The notes: a model not told the origin generated them from the sequence alone. A stretch of DNA of 41,438 bases from Streptosporangiaceae bacterium (GCA_030041195.1 JASHOI010000441.1:1-41438), one strand, 5' to 3'; counted from the stretch's first letter, positions 27,885-36,772 are shown. Numbers and translations: made by a program.

Positions 27885-28556
27885 TCAGCTACACGCGGAA
27901 CCGTCGAATGTGCAGCTTCCTGGCTCGCTGGTGTTGCCCGTGGCGACGAAATTCACCAGCTGGCTACCTCCCGGCTTGATCGGTGAGTCGTAGGAAGCGG
28001 GAGTCAGAATCACCGTGCCCGCCGGACCCGGCTGCCAGTTCGCGTTCCAGGCGGTGTCCACATGGTCGCCGGGCAGCGTGATCACGAACTGCCAGTCGGT
28101 CAGGGTCGAGCTGCCGTTGTTGACGATGGTGAACTCGCCCTGGAAGCCGCCGTCCCAGACCTGAGGCGTCGAGTAGGTAATGGTCACGCCCGTGCCGCGC
28201 GGTGCCGGGGCGGGCGTCGTCGGCCGTGGGGCGGGGGCGGGCCCCGGCGCCGGCCCGGGCGTTGGCGGAACGGTCGGCGCAGGTGATGAGGGCGAAGGTG
28301 CCGGCGCGGCCGTCCGGGTGCCGCGCGGATGCTCAATGCTGACCGGAGGGCCAATCGCTACGGCGCCGCCCGAGTGGCTATCCGAATGGCCGGAAGCATG
28401 CAGCGCGGCGCAGGTGACGAGCCCGCAGTCCTCGACGTCCGCGCGGTTACCCGGCTTGCCGGCCGTATCGTGCAGCATGAGCACCGCACCCACGCCGCCT
28501 ATGGCCAAGACCGCCGCCGCCGCACCCGCCATATGCCGCCCGCGCCGGATAAGCAT
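27885..28556 (-). CDS. Membrane-anchored cellulose-binding (CBM2) protein with CGLVTCA motif
   Basis: The 223-aa product has a short basic N-terminus, a single hydrophobic helix (MAGAAAAVLAIGGVGAVLML) and DVEDCGLVTCAALHASG. A Pro/Ala/Thr-rich linker (PTPGPAPGPAPAPRPTTPAP) leads to a C-terminal CBM2-like domain: QVWDGGFQGEFTIVNNGSST, LTDWQFVITLPGDH, VDTAWNANWQPG and SCTFDGSACS. Aromatic residues of the cellulose-binding face are present. The usual N-terminal cysteine of CBM2 is missing, leaving two C-terminal cysteines. No catalytic domain is attached, so it would bind a polysaccharide or wall polymer without cutting it. Start ATG 28556 or ATG 28532. Confidence 0.8.
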   Translation of the reverse strand: MLIRRGRHMAGAAAAVLAIGGVGAVLMLHDTAGKPGNRADVEDCGLVTCAALHASGHSDSHSGGAVAIGPPVSIEHPRGTRTAAPAPSPSSPAPTVPPTPGPAPGPAPAPRPTTPAPAPRGTGVTITYSTPQVWDGGFQGEFTIVNNGSSTLTDWQFVITLPGDHVDTAWNANWQPGPAGTVILTPASYDSPIKPGGSQLVNFVATGNTSEPGSCTFDGSACS

Positions 28557-28789
28557 TTGAATGGCCGTGTTGTCCGTATCAGCATATTTCCCAAGACCCC
28601 CGAAATACGGTGAATGCCAATGTAGCAGTCCGACCCCACCCGACGGTGGCTTAACGTGACCAACCGGAAGCCGTCCCGCGTCCCGCGCCCCGTGCCACCG
28701 AGGCCTGATCTGTGGTTCAAGGCCGTGGGCAGGAACGCGGCCGTGCCGCCACCCGCATAAGAGAACCCTTAATCGGCTGTCGCCGGAAC

Positions 28790-28818
28790 TTGCAGCGAGG
28801 AATTAGAGTCGGGATAAG
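28790..28818 (+). promoter_or_regulatory. Possible promoter of the MoxR/VWA operon
   Basis: TTGCAG (28790-28795) and GATAAG (28813-28818) are 17 bases apart, giving a predicted start about 24 bases before the ATG at 28850, with GGAAGG between. Agreement to consensus is partial, so this is tentative. The surrounding 28557-28849 region separates this operon from the divergent CBM2 gene and contains no gene. Confidence 0.3.
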
Positions 28819-28849
28819 GACAGCAGCACCGGCCGGAAGGTACCCGCAG

Positions 28850-29095
28850 ATGGATGAGGCCAGGGAAGTGCTTCGCGAGGTATGGAGCGCCCAGGGACAG
28901 ACCAGCGCGGATCTCGACGAGGCCTGCGGCACGACCAAGTCCTGCAAGAAGATGGCGGACGTCGGTTTTGACGGGCTGGCGGGCGAGGATGGCGACCTGC
29001 GCGCCGCGTGGCGGGACAAGCTGCAGCGCGAGGGGAAGCTGAACGAGGGCGGCAGCATCGCCGACCTTGTGCTCGGCCGGGCAGACGCTCGCTGA
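28850..29095 (+). CDS. Small acidic protein, first gene of MoxR/VWA operon
   Basis: The 81-aa product begins MDEAREVLREVWSAQGQTSA and contains a two-cysteine segment (DLDEACGTTKSCKKMADVGF). An acidic/basic stretch (GEDGDLRAAWRDKLQREGKL) and GGSIADLVLGRADAR follow. No family is recognised. It is soluble and helical in appearance. The ATG at 28850 has GGAAGG nine bases upstream; a longer in-frame extension to 28712 lacks support. It precedes the MoxR gene by only 16 bases, so it is probably part of the same operon and may serve as a partner or substrate. Confidence 0.6.
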   Translation: MDEAREVLREVWSAQGQTSADLDEACGTTKSCKKMADVGFDGLAGEDGDLRAAWRDKLQREGKLNEGGSIADLVLGRADAR

Positions 29096-29111
29096 TTTGC
29101 CCGAGCGCCGG

Positions 29112-29979
<868 letters not shown>

Positions 29980-29987
<8 letters not shown>

Positions 29988-31128
29988 GCCGGCGCGCGCA
30001 GCGTTCCAGGCCCCGATCGTCAGCACGCTGGTCGGCTTCTCTCGCGAGCTGCGCTCGGCCGGGCTGACGGTGGGCTCCGGTGACATCCTCAGCTTCTGCT
30101 CCGCGGCGGGCTTGCTGGACCCGTCCGACCTGGTCGACCTGTACTGGGCGGGCCGCACCACGCTGGTGACCAGGCGGGAGAGCATCCCGGTGTACGACGA
30201 GGTGTTCCGGCGGTACTTCCTCGGCGGCGCCGACCCGGTCCGGGAGATGCTGACGCTGAGGGCGCAGGTGAGCGCCGAGTCCCAGGCCGTGCTCGAGGTC
30301 CCGGCCACCGACCCTCCGGCGGCGGGGCAGGAGGACGAGCAGGCGACGCTGGGGCTGATGGCGTCCGACGCCGAGGCGCTCCGGCACAAGTCGTTCTCGG
30401 CCTGCACCCCCGACGAGCTCGCCGCGCTGCGGCGGATCATGGCCAGGATCCGGCTGACGCCGCCGAAACGGCGGACCCGGCGCACCACGAAGGCGCCGTC
30501 GGGGCGCTCGCCCGACCTGCGCCGCACGGTGCGGGAGTCGCTTCGCATGCACGGCGAGCCCGCCGAGCTGTTCTGGCGGCGGCGCCGGGTGCGGCTGCGG
30601 CCGCTGATCCTGATCCTGGACGTCTCCGGCTCGATGGCCGACTACTCGCGCAACCTGCTGCAGTTCGCCTATTCGGCGAAGCGCGCCGCGGACCGGGTCG
30701 AGGTGTTCTGCTTCGGTACCAGGCTCACCCGGGTGACCAGGGCCCTCGATCACCGGCGCCCGGACGACGCGCTCGAGCTCGCCGCGCGGACCGTGTTCGA
30801 CTGGGAGGGCGGGACCAGGATCGGCGCCTCGCTGGACGCGTTCGTCAGGGAATGGGGGCGGCGCGGCGTGTGCCGCGGCGGGATCGTGGTGATCTGCTCC
30901 GACGGCCTCGACCGTGGCGACCCCGAGGTCCTCGCCGGGGCCATGGAACGGCTCGCCAGGCTCAGCCACCGGGTGGTGTGGATGAACCCGCACAAGGGCG
31001 ACAACCGGAATTTCCGCCCCAGCACGCTTGGCATGATGGTGGCAGCGCCGCACATCGACCTGACCCTGTCCGGGCATGATCTGAGCAGCCTGGAAGAGTT
31101 CGCGACGCTGCTGCCGACGCTGAGCTAG
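29980..31128 (+). CDS. coxE: VWA-domain protein, CoxE type
   Basis: CoxE-like proteins pair with MoxR ATPases and are implicated in copper insertion into CO dehydrogenase. The 382-aa product begins MDEPARAAFQAPIVSTLVGF and has the family N-terminal region (SRELRSAGLTVGSGDILSFC). The VWA fold has the metal-ion-dependent adhesion motif DVSGS at residues 214-218 (LILILDVSGSMADYSRNLLQ), with GGTRIG and VICSDGLDRGDPEVL as the other metal-contacting loops. The GTG at 29980 overlaps the MoxR stop, pointing to coupled translation. The motif appears complete. Confidence 0.88.
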
Positions 31129-31144
31129 GAGTTAGGAGCCGCCG

Positions 31145-31423
31145 GTGAGATGGAGCGTGGGCATCGAAGCCCAAGGCGACCGGGTGCTGTCCCGCGAGGA
31201 GGTCGTCGAGCTCGCCGACGCGGTCGCGGCCAGCGACGGCATCGCCACCGGGATCGGCACCAACAGGTACGGCGCCAAGCTCGTCGTCGACGCGCCGAGC
31301 CGCGACGAGGCGATCGAGAAGGCGACCGCGGAGTTCGCGCGGGCCGCCGCGACGGCGGGGCTGCCTCCGGCACCGGTGGTGCGGGCCGAGGCGATCAGCG
31401 AGGAAGAAGACGACCTGCGATGA
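31145..31423 (+). CDS. Small conserved-looking acidic protein
   Basis: The 92-aa product reads MRWSVGIEAQGDRVLSREEV, VELADAVAASDGIATGIGTN, RYGAKLVVDAPSRDEAIEKA and a C-terminal acidic end (RAEAISEEEDDLR). The beta-alpha-beta rhythm (SVGIEA...GAKLVVDA...helix) suggests a small ferredoxin-like fold. No named family is assigned. The GTG at 31145 has AGGAG at ideal spacing. It follows the coxE-like gene by 16 bases and overlaps the next gene in an ATGA, so all four downstream genes appear to form one operon. Function unknown. Confidence 0.7.
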   Translation: MRWSVGIEAQGDRVLSREEVVELADAVAASDGIATGIGTNRYGAKLVVDAPSRDEAIEKATAEFARAAATAGLPPAPVVRAEAISEEEDDLR

Positions 31424-31854
31424 TCCGCCTCGGCTCGCTGGCCGGCTACCCGTTCGAGGGGCCGCGGCTGCTCGGCGGCTGGACCCCACCGCGCGCGGCG
31501 GCGGTGTACGCGATCTTGTGCAAGCCCGAACCCGAGGCCAAGCCGGAGAAGTACGCGGTCATCTACGTGGGCCACAGCGACGACCTGTCCGCCGAGCACT
31601 TCCCGTTCCAGCATCCCCGCGCCGCATCCTGGGTGCGTCGCGCCGGATCGAAGTGGAAGGTCTACGTCTGCACGTACGAGGTCCCCGGCGGGACCCGGCC
31701 GCACCGCGAGCAGATCGCCCGCGAGCTCACCGCGATCTACCGCCCGAGCTGCAACGACCAGCAGTACGACCCGTCCTGGAAGGACGAGTGGATCGGCGAG
31801 TACTCCGCCCCGACCACCGGACCGGTATCTCGGCGGGGCCCGGCGCAGGCCTGA
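31420..31854 (+). CDS. GIY-YIG-like domain protein
   Basis: The 144-aa product contains AAAVYAILCK (GIY position), YAVIYVGHSDDLSAEHFPFQ (YIG position), WVRRAGSKWKVYVCTYEVPG and RPHREQIARELTAIYRPSCN. The order of two short strands with VYA/YVG, the later conserved Arg, Glu and terminal Asn matches the GIY-YIG nuclease superfamily layout. Whether the nuclease residues are all functional cannot be judged by eye. Residues 109-144 are a variable tail. The ATG at 31420 overlaps the upstream stop (ATGA). Its presence after MoxR/VWA genes is unexpected: a repair-type or simply structural role is unknown. Confidence 0.6.
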   Translation: MIRLGSLAGYPFEGPRLLGGWTPPRAAAVYAILCKPEPEAKPEKYAVIYVGHSDDLSAEHFPFQHPRAASWVRRAGSKWKVYVCTYEVPGGTRPHREQIARELTAIYRPSCNDQQYDPSWKDEWIGEYSAPTTGPVSRRGPAQA

Positions 31855-31973
31855 GACCGCCTTTTACGCACAGCCCCTGGTGATCCTGGCGTGCGGTCGG
31901 CGGCGGCGCGTCTGGCGGCGTGGCCGTAGGTTACGTTGCTACGAACTACCTGCAACGCGGAGGGGAACGGTCG

Positions 31974-32861
31974 GTGCCTGATTGGCTGCTCATCGGCATC
32001 CAGGCGGTCGACGGTGGGCTGTTCGTGACCGCGTTCGCGGTTCTCGGGGAGATGCTGCAGCCGAAGCGGTTCGCCGGCGTGTTTGGCGCTTCCCCCGCGG
32101 TGGCGCTGGCCAATCTGCTCGTGATCGCGCTGATCGAGGGAGATGCCACCGCCCGGAGTTCCGCGGACGGGATGATGGTCGGCGCGGCCGCGTTCGTCGT
32201 GGCCTGCCTGGCCGCGATACCGGCGGTGCGCCGCTGGGGCGCGCTCCGCGGGTCGGCCGTCTTGTGGGCTGTCTGGGCCGTGGTCGGCGCGGCGATTGCG
32301 GTTCCGGTGATAGGTCCAGCGGGTACCGGCTCCGGTCTGAGCCTGCCAGCGGGGGGCCGGGCCCGCCAGCACGAGCCCGGAGACGGCCCCGACCCGGACC
32401 ATGGGCGGCTGTTCGCCATTCACTTCGGCGCGCTGCGGCAGATCCGCCCCCGCGCTGTCGTCCTGCGGTTCATTTTCGGCGCCAACATATCGATCGTGGC
32501 CGGGCTGGTCGCGCTGGCGGCCGGGAAACGTGCCGGCGGCGTGATGCTGGGCGCCCCCGCGGTCCTGCCGGCCACCCTCACGATCATCGAGAAGCGGGAA
32601 GGCCGGCGGTCGGCGGTGACCGAGATCCAGGGTGCCGTGCCAGGCACCGTCGCCCTGGTCGGGTTCGCCGTGGTCGCGGCCGCGACCATCAAGGAACTGC
32701 CGCTTGCCGTCTCCTTGCTCAGCGCGCTCGGGGTGTGGGTTGTCGTGGCCATCGGCGGGTACCTGGCGCAGGCAGCGCTGATGCCCACCTGGCGACGGAA
32801 CGTCCGTGACCTAACCTGGGAACGCCATGACGCCGCCCAGGCGGACCGCGGCCGGACCTAG
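31974..32861 (+). CDS. Internally duplicated membrane protein
   Basis: The 295-aa product has two similar halves, each with about three hydrophobic helices. Half one has AVLGEMLQPKRFAGVFGASP, AVALANLLVIALIEG and MMVGAAAFVVACLAA. Half two has VLRFIFGANISIVAGLVALA, GKRAGGVMLGAPAVLPATLT, IIEKREGRRSAVTE and AVPGTVALVGFAVVAA. The KR-x(2)-GV-x(2)-A-P-A-V pattern recurs in both. A charged linker at about residues 120-150 joins them. Each half looks like a DUF3147-type membrane domain, so it is likely a fusion of two copies; function unknown. GTG 31974 with GGAGGGG upstream is the start. Confidence 0.75.
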   Translation: MPDWLLIGIQAVDGGLFVTAFAVLGEMLQPKRFAGVFGASPAVALANLLVIALIEGDATARSSADGMMVGAAAFVVACLAAIPAVRRWGALRGSAVLWAVWAVVGAAIAVPVIGPAGTGSGLSLPAGGRARQHEPGDGPDPDHGRLFAIHFGALRQIRPRAVVLRFIFGANISIVAGLVALAAGKRAGGVMLGAPAVLPATLTIIEKREGRRSAVTEIQGAVPGTVALVGFAVVAAATIKELPLAVSLLSALGVWVVVAIGGYLAQAALMPTWRRNVRDLTWERHDAAQADRGRT

Positions 32862-32977
32862 CCAGCCGGAACTGACGCGGCGGGCGGCCGCTGCGGATTC
32901 TTTGGCCCGGGGCGTCACGCCCGCCTGCTGGAATCGCACTTAGTAGATGTCAGCTCAGCAGCAGGATCGGGGCGGCC

Positions 32978-33469
32978 GTGTCGGATGCGGAGTTCGCTGT
33001 GTGCTACCGGGCCGAGATGCCGGCCCTGGTGCGGCACGTGATGAACCAGGGGGCTGGCGAGCAGGAGGCCGTCGACGCGGCCCAGGCCGCCTTCGCCCAG
33101 GCGTATCAGGCCTGGGGAACGATCCAGCATCCGCACGCGTGGCTGCGCACGGTAGCCACCAGGGAGTACCTGCGCTCAGCGTCGCGGGGGCGGGAGGTTC
33201 TGGCCGATGCCGGAACCCTGGACGGGGCCGTCCCCGGCCAGGTCATCGGCAAGATCGAGTTCGCGGGGGAAGAGCAGGCCGTCCTCGAGGCCCTGGCCGG
33301 GCTGCCGCGGCGGCAGCGGGAAGCGATGGCCTGGCACTTCGACGGGTTCAGCCCGGCCGAGACCGCCGAGCGGCTCGGCACCGACCCGGCCGCTGTGCGG
33401 CAGAGCCTGGCCCGGGCCCGCCGGAACCTCGCCCGGCGGCTGGGCACGACAGGGAAGGACACAGGATGA
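32978..33469 (+). CDS. ECF-like RNA polymerase sigma factor
   Basis: The 163-aa product has a region-2-like part (CYRAEMPALVRHVMNQGAGE, AFAQAYQAWGTIQHPHAWLR, TVATREYLRSASRG) for -10 binding. A region-4 helix-turn-helix follows (ALAGLPRRQREAMAWHFDGF, SPAETAERLGTDPAAVRQSL, ARARRNLARRL). It is short but complete for an ECF group member. The GTG at 32978 gives MSDAEFAVCYRAEMPAL. Its stop overlaps the next gene in an ATGA, and that gene overlaps the S9 peptidase in the same way, so the three are probably translated together. No recognisable anti-sigma factor is present. Targets unknown. Confidence 0.85.
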   Translation: MSDAEFAVCYRAEMPALVRHVMNQGAGEQEAVDAAQAAFAQAYQAWGTIQHPHAWLRTVATREYLRSASRGREVLADAGTLDGAVPGQVIGKIEFAGEEQAVLEALAGLPRRQREAMAWHFDGFSPAETAERLGTDPAAVRQSLARARRNLARRLGTTGKDTG

Positions 33470-33690
33470 ACGGCACACGCGAGCGGGGCCGGGAAGGCAC
33501 GGTCGCCCGCGCCAGCGCCGCCGAGCTGGATGGGCTGCTGTACCGGGCGCAGGCAGGGATCCTGGCGAAGATCACCTCGGCGGTTGACCTGCGGGCGGGC
33601 CTGGCCGCGATCACGGCCGGGTTCACGGCCGGGTTCGCGGTGGACGAGAGGGCGGCCGGGAGCCCGGCTGACGTGGAAGGACAGACATGA
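33466..33690 (+). CDS. Small protein between sigma factor and S9 peptidase
   Basis: The 74-aa product begins MNGTRERGREGTVARASAAE. It has an alanine-rich segment (LDGLLYRAQAGILAKITSAV, then DLRAGLAAITAGFTAGFAVD) that could be one or two short amphipathic helices. No transmembrane helix or zinc motif of a typical anti-sigma factor is clear. It overlaps the sigma gene by four bases and the peptidase gene by four bases, so it is almost certainly co-translated. A regulatory partner of the sigma factor is possible but not shown. Confidence 0.65.
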   Translation: MNGTRERGREGTVARASAAELDGLLYRAQAGILAKITSAVDLRAGLAAITAGFTAGFAVDERAAGSPADVEGQT

Positions 33691-35543
33691 CCGGAGAGGT
33701 CGAGCTGATTCCCCGGCGGGTGCTGTTCGGGAATCCCGAAGACGCCAGGCCGCGGCTGTCCCCGGACGGCACCCGGCTGGCCTGGATCGCTCCGCTCCGC
33801 GGCGTGCTGAACGTCTGGGTCGCGCCCGTGACCGTGGCGGACGGGATCGACCGCGCCGCCGCCCGCGCGGTCACCGAGGACACCGACCGCGGCGTCCGGA
33901 CGTTCGGCTGGGCCCACGACGGCCGCCGCCTCATGTACGTGCAGGACAGCGGCGGCGACGAGAACTGGCACCTGCACGACGTCGACCTCGAGACCATGCA
34001 GCATCGCGACCTCACGCCGTTCGACGGGGTACGGGCCGGGATCGTGGCCGTGGACCAGAAATTCCCCACCGAGATCCTGATCGGGCTGAACCGCGATAAC
34101 CCCAAGCTGCACGACGTGTACCGGGTTGACCTGGTCACCGGCGAGCTCACCTTAGAGGTCAAGAACCCTGGCCTGGTGGGGTGGGTCGCCGACCAGCAGC
34201 TCGTGGTCAGGGCGGCGGCCAGGCCGCGGCCGGACGGCGGCCGCGTCTTCCTGGTCAGGGACAGCGGCGACGCGCCGTGGCGGCCGCTGCTCACGGTCCC
34301 CGGTGACGACGCGGCCGGCTCCCGGCTGCTCGCGTTCAGCGAGGACGGGAGCTCGCTGCTCGCGGTCAGCTCGGTGGGCGGCGAGACCAGCAGGCTGGTC
34401 CGCATCGACGTGGCAACCGGTGCCACCGAGGTGCTGGCCGGGGATCCCGAGGCCGACGTCATGCGCGTCCGGCTGCGGCGGCACGACCGGCAGCCTCAGG
34501 TCGTGGTCTTCCTGAAGGACCGGTCGGAGTACCTCGTCGTCGACCCTTCGGCGGCTGACGACCTGACCGCGATCCGGACGCTGCACCCAGGTGACCCGGT
34601 TTTCGCCGGCACTGACGACGCCGACTCCACCTGGCTGGTCGCGTTCACGAACGACTCCGGGCCGGTTCCGTACTTCATCTACGACCGGGCCAGCAAGACC
34701 GGGCGGCTGCTGTTCACCAACCGGCCGGAGCTGGCCCGCTACCGGCTCGCCCCGATGGAGCCGTTTTCGTTTCCGGCCCGGGATGGCCTGACGATCCACG
34801 GCTACCTGACGTTTCCCCCCGGGGCCGGCCGCAGCGGTTTGCCGGCCGTGCTGTACGTGCACGGCGGCCCGTGGGCGCGCGACACCTGGGGCTTCGACCA
34901 GCGGGCGCAATGGCTGGCCAACCGCGGTTACCTGTGCGTCCAGGTCAACTACCGCGGCTCGAGAGGGTACGGCAAGGCGTTCGTCAACGCGGCCGACCGC
35001 GAGTGGGGCGGGAAGATGCACGACGACCTGGTCGACGCCGTCGCGTTCGTCACCGGCCAGGGCTGGGCCGACCCGGCGCGGGTCGCCATCTACGGCGGCT
35101 CCTACGGCGGTTACGCGGCCCTGGTCGGCGCGGCCTTCACCCCCGGGGTGTTCTGCTGCGCCGTCGACACGTGCGGCCCGTCCAACCTGAAGACGCTGAT
35201 CGAGACCATCCCGCCGTACTGGGCACCGGAGGTCGCGCGGTTCCACCGGCGGGTGGGCGACCCGGAAAAGGACGCCGACTTCCTGTGGTCCCGGTCGCCG
35301 CTGTCGCGGGTCAGCGACATCCGGATCCCGCTGCTCATCGCCCAGGGCGCGAACGACCCGCGGGTCAAGCAGGCCGAGTCCGAGCAGATCGTGGCGGCGC
35401 TGCGGGAGGCCGGCATCGACCACGAGTACCTGCTGTTCCCCGACGAGGGCCACGGTTTCGCCAAGCCAGAGAACCAGCTGCGGTTCTACGCGGCCGCCGA
35501 GCGATTCCTGGCCCGCCACCTCGGCGGCCGCGCCGAGGCGTGA
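33687..35543 (+). CDS. S9-family prolyl oligopeptidase/acylaminoacyl-peptidase-like protein
   Basis: S9 peptidases cleave short peptides or N-acyl peptides with a serine protease triad in an alpha/beta-hydrolase fold beneath a beta-propeller. The 618-aa product has a propeller-like N-terminal part (about 1-365, repeats such as [20 protein letters not shown] and [20 protein letters not shown]). The catalytic domain has [16 protein letters not shown] with Ser472, [12 protein letters not shown] with Asp557 and FPDEGHGF with His589. VLYVHGGPW supplies the oxyanion region. No signal peptide is visible, so it is probably cytoplasmic. ATG 33687 overlaps the upstream stop (ATGA). Confidence 0.92.
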   Translation: MTGEVELIPRRVLFGNPEDARPRLSPDGTRLAWIAPLRGVLNVWVAPVTVADGIDRAAARAVTEDTDRGVRTFGWAHDGRRLMYVQDSGGDENWHLHDVDLETMQHRDLTPFDGVRAGIVAVDQKFPTEILIGLNRDNPKLHDVYRVDLVTGELTLEVKNPGLVGWVADQQLVVRAAARPRPDGGRVFLVRDSGDAPWRPLLTVPGDDAAGSRLLAFSEDGSSLLAVSSVGGETSRLVRIDVATGATEVLAGDPEADVMRVRLRRHDRQPQVVVFLKDRSEYLVVDPSAADDLTAIRTLHPGDPVFAGTDDADSTWLVAFTNDSGPVPYFIYDRASKTGRLLFTNRPELARYRLAPMEPFSFPARDGLTIHGYLTFPPGAGRSGLPAVLYVHGGPWARDTWGFDQRAQWLANRGYLCVQVNYRGSRGYGKAFVNAADREWGGKMHDDLVDAVAFVTGQGWADPARVAIYGGSYGGYAALVGAAFTPGVFCCAVDTCGPSNLKTLIETIPPYWAPEVARFHRRVGDPEKDADFLWSRSPLSRVSDIRIPLLIAQGANDPRVKQAESEQIVAALREAGIDHEYLLFPDEGHGFAKPENQLRFYAAAERFLARHLGGRAEA

Positions 35544-35567
35544 GCGAAGATCCCGCTCGCTTACTCG

Positions 35568-35613
35568 TCGATGTACCGATGGGCTCAATAGAAGCGGCCC
35601 AAAGGTACATCGA
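35568..35613. terminator. Two-part hairpin between convergent operons
   Basis: TCGATGTACC (35568-35577) pairs exactly with GGTACATCGA (35604-35613). After a two-base mismatch on each side, an inner TGGGC pairs with GCCCA around a 12-base loop. It lies 25 bases after the S9 gene and 23 bases from the stop of the minus-strand cox operon. A bidirectional terminator is the simplest reading. Confidence 0.6.
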
Positions 35614-35635
35614 TACCGCGGGTACCCCCGTGTTC

Positions 35636-35998
35636 TCAGGCTTGCGGGACGAAGCCGACCGCGTCGTGCAGGCGGGAGCGGCGGGTGCCGGAGGCCGGGC
35701 GGGCTGGCTCGGGCTCCGCGGGCGCCTCGGGCCGCGGGGTCACGTCGGTGACGATCTCCTCGGCCATGCCGTAGAGCAGCGGCAGCGCCCCGGCGACCAC
35801 GCCGCCGGTCTCGTTGATGTGCCCCACGCCGGGCCCGATCAGCTTGGCGTGGCCGACGATCGTCTGCACGGTCTCCGAGCACTCCTCGAGGTTCCCCGCG
35901 ATGCGGGTGAGCAGCGTTCCGACCCAGTACAGGTAGACGGCCAGGCCCGCGATCAGCAGGACGATGTCGATGACGGTGAAAACGACGAGCCCGGTCAC
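35636..35998 (-). CDS. Small single-pass membrane protein (cox operon, fifth of five)
   Basis: The 120-aa product starts MTGLVVFTVIDIVLLIAGLA, a clear N-terminal transmembrane helix. A long helix with a heptad-like pattern follows (LLTRIAGNLEECSETVQTIV, then GHAKLIGPGVGHINETGG). A second weakly hydrophobic stretch (VVAGALPLLYGMAEEIV) and a charged Pro/Glu/Arg-rich tail complete it. It is the longest and last of five similar small genes downstream of coxG, and its GTG overlaps the previous stop by four bases. No family is recognised. One helix plus a coiled-coil-like soluble part suggests a membrane tether or scaffold (inference). Confidence 0.7.
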   Translation of the reverse strand: MTGLVVFTVIDIVLLIAGLAVYLYWVGTLLTRIAGNLEECSETVQTIVGHAKLIGPGVGHINETGGVVAGALPLLYGMAEEIVTDVTPRPEAPAEPEPARPASGTRRSRLHDAVGFVPQA

Positions 35999-36285
35999 GA
36001 CTTCACCTTCCCTAGTACCCGGCCGAGGAACAGGTGGTGCTGCAGGCCCTCGGCGAGAACCAACTCCACGCCGCCGGCGACCTGCGGGATCAGCGCGGTG
36101 TCCGCGGTGTTGGCCGCGGCGGCCTTGAGCGTGTCCCGCACGGTGACGACGCGGCGGTCGATGATCTTGACGAGCAGGACCAGGATCGTCAGCAGGGCGG
36201 CCACGGCGACCACCACGACCAGGCCGACGATGTTCGCGACCAGCCAGTCGGTGTGCTCGGCCGAGGACATGGCCAGGGTCTTCAC
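35995..36285 (-). CDS. Small single-pass membrane protein (cox operon, fourth of five)
   Basis: The 96-aa product has an amphipathic lead (MKTLAMSSAEHTDWLVANIV), a strong transmembrane helix (GLVVVVAVAALLTILVLLVK) and a soluble helical part (IIDRRVVTVRDTLKAAAANT, then GGVELVLAEGLQHHLFLGRV). The NTA-x(3)-AL pattern after the helix also occurs in the next upstream member. GTG 36285 has GGGAGG six bases upstream. It is separated by two bases from its upstream neighbour and overlaps its downstream neighbour by four, so it belongs to the cox operon. Function unknown. Confidence 0.7.
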   Translation of the reverse strand: MKTLAMSSAEHTDWLVANIVGLVVVVAVAALLTILVLLVKIIDRRVVTVRDTLKAAAANTADTALIPQVAGGVELVLAEGLQHHLFLGRVLGKVKS

Positions 36286-36287
36286 GG

Positions 36288-36530
36288 TCAGCCTCCCAGC
36301 CGGGCGCGGCCGCGCTGCAGCCCGCCGATGATGGTCACGGCGTAGTCGATGGTCGTGCGCAGCGCGCCGAGCGGCGCGGTGTTGTGCACGGCCTTCTCCA
36401 GCTCGTAGTTGATCTTCGGGGCCTCGTTGCCGATCGAGCGGGCCAGCAGCAGGATCGGCACCACCAGGGCCACCACGACCAGCACGATCACGATCCCGAT
36501 GACCCAGCCCACTACCCAGCCGGTGCTCAC
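36288..36530 (-). CDS. Small single-pass membrane protein (cox operon, third of five)
   Basis: The 80-aa product begins MSTGWVVGWVIGIVIVLVVV with a long hydrophobic helix. The sequence ALVVPILLLARSIGNEAPKI, then NYELEKAVHNTAPLGALRTT and IDYAVTIIGGLQRGRARLGG, makes a short soluble helix with a basic end. HNTAPLGAL resembles the NTA-x(3)-AL segment of its downstream neighbour. It starts one base after the previous gene's stop. The family is not known to me. Confidence 0.7.
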   Translation of the reverse strand: MSTGWVVGWVIGIVIVLVVVALVVPILLLARSIGNEAPKINYELEKAVHNTAPLGALRTTIDYAVTIIGGLQRGRARLGG

Positions 36531-36531
36531 C

Positions 36532-36759
36532 TCAGACCCCTTCGCAGAAGTCGCGGACCGGCTTGAGGCTTGCGTTGACCGAGGTCAGCCGGTCGGGCAC
36601 GGTGCTGGTCAGCTGCGCGACGGCCTGCACCCCTCCGGTGGTGGCGACGAGTGTCGCGCGAATGGCCCGCAGGTGGAAGATCACCCGCAGCAGGCCGACC
36701 GCGGTGATCGCGATGATCAACGCGGAGACGATCAGTGTGAACCAGGCGGCAGCCGGCAT
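36532..36759 (-). CDS. Small single-pass membrane protein (cox operon, second of five)
   Basis: The 75-aa product begins MPAAAWFTLIVSALIIAITA, an N-terminal transmembrane helix. VGLLRVIFHLRAIRATLVAT, then TGGVQAVAQLTSTVPDRLTS and VNASLKPVRDFCEGV, complete the protein. The pattern RV-x(3)-L-x(2)-IR, GGV-x(2)-V-x(2)-L, VP-x(2)-L matches its upstream neighbour, so these two are paralogues. The ATG at 36759 has GGGAG upstream, which decides against the longer open frame. It lies 13 bases after that neighbour. Confidence 0.72.
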   Translation of the reverse strand: MPAAAWFTLIVSALIIAITAVGLLRVIFHLRAIRATLVATTGGVQAVAQLTSTVPDRLTSVNASLKPVRDFCEGV

Positions 36760-36772
36760 GACCCCGCTCCCT

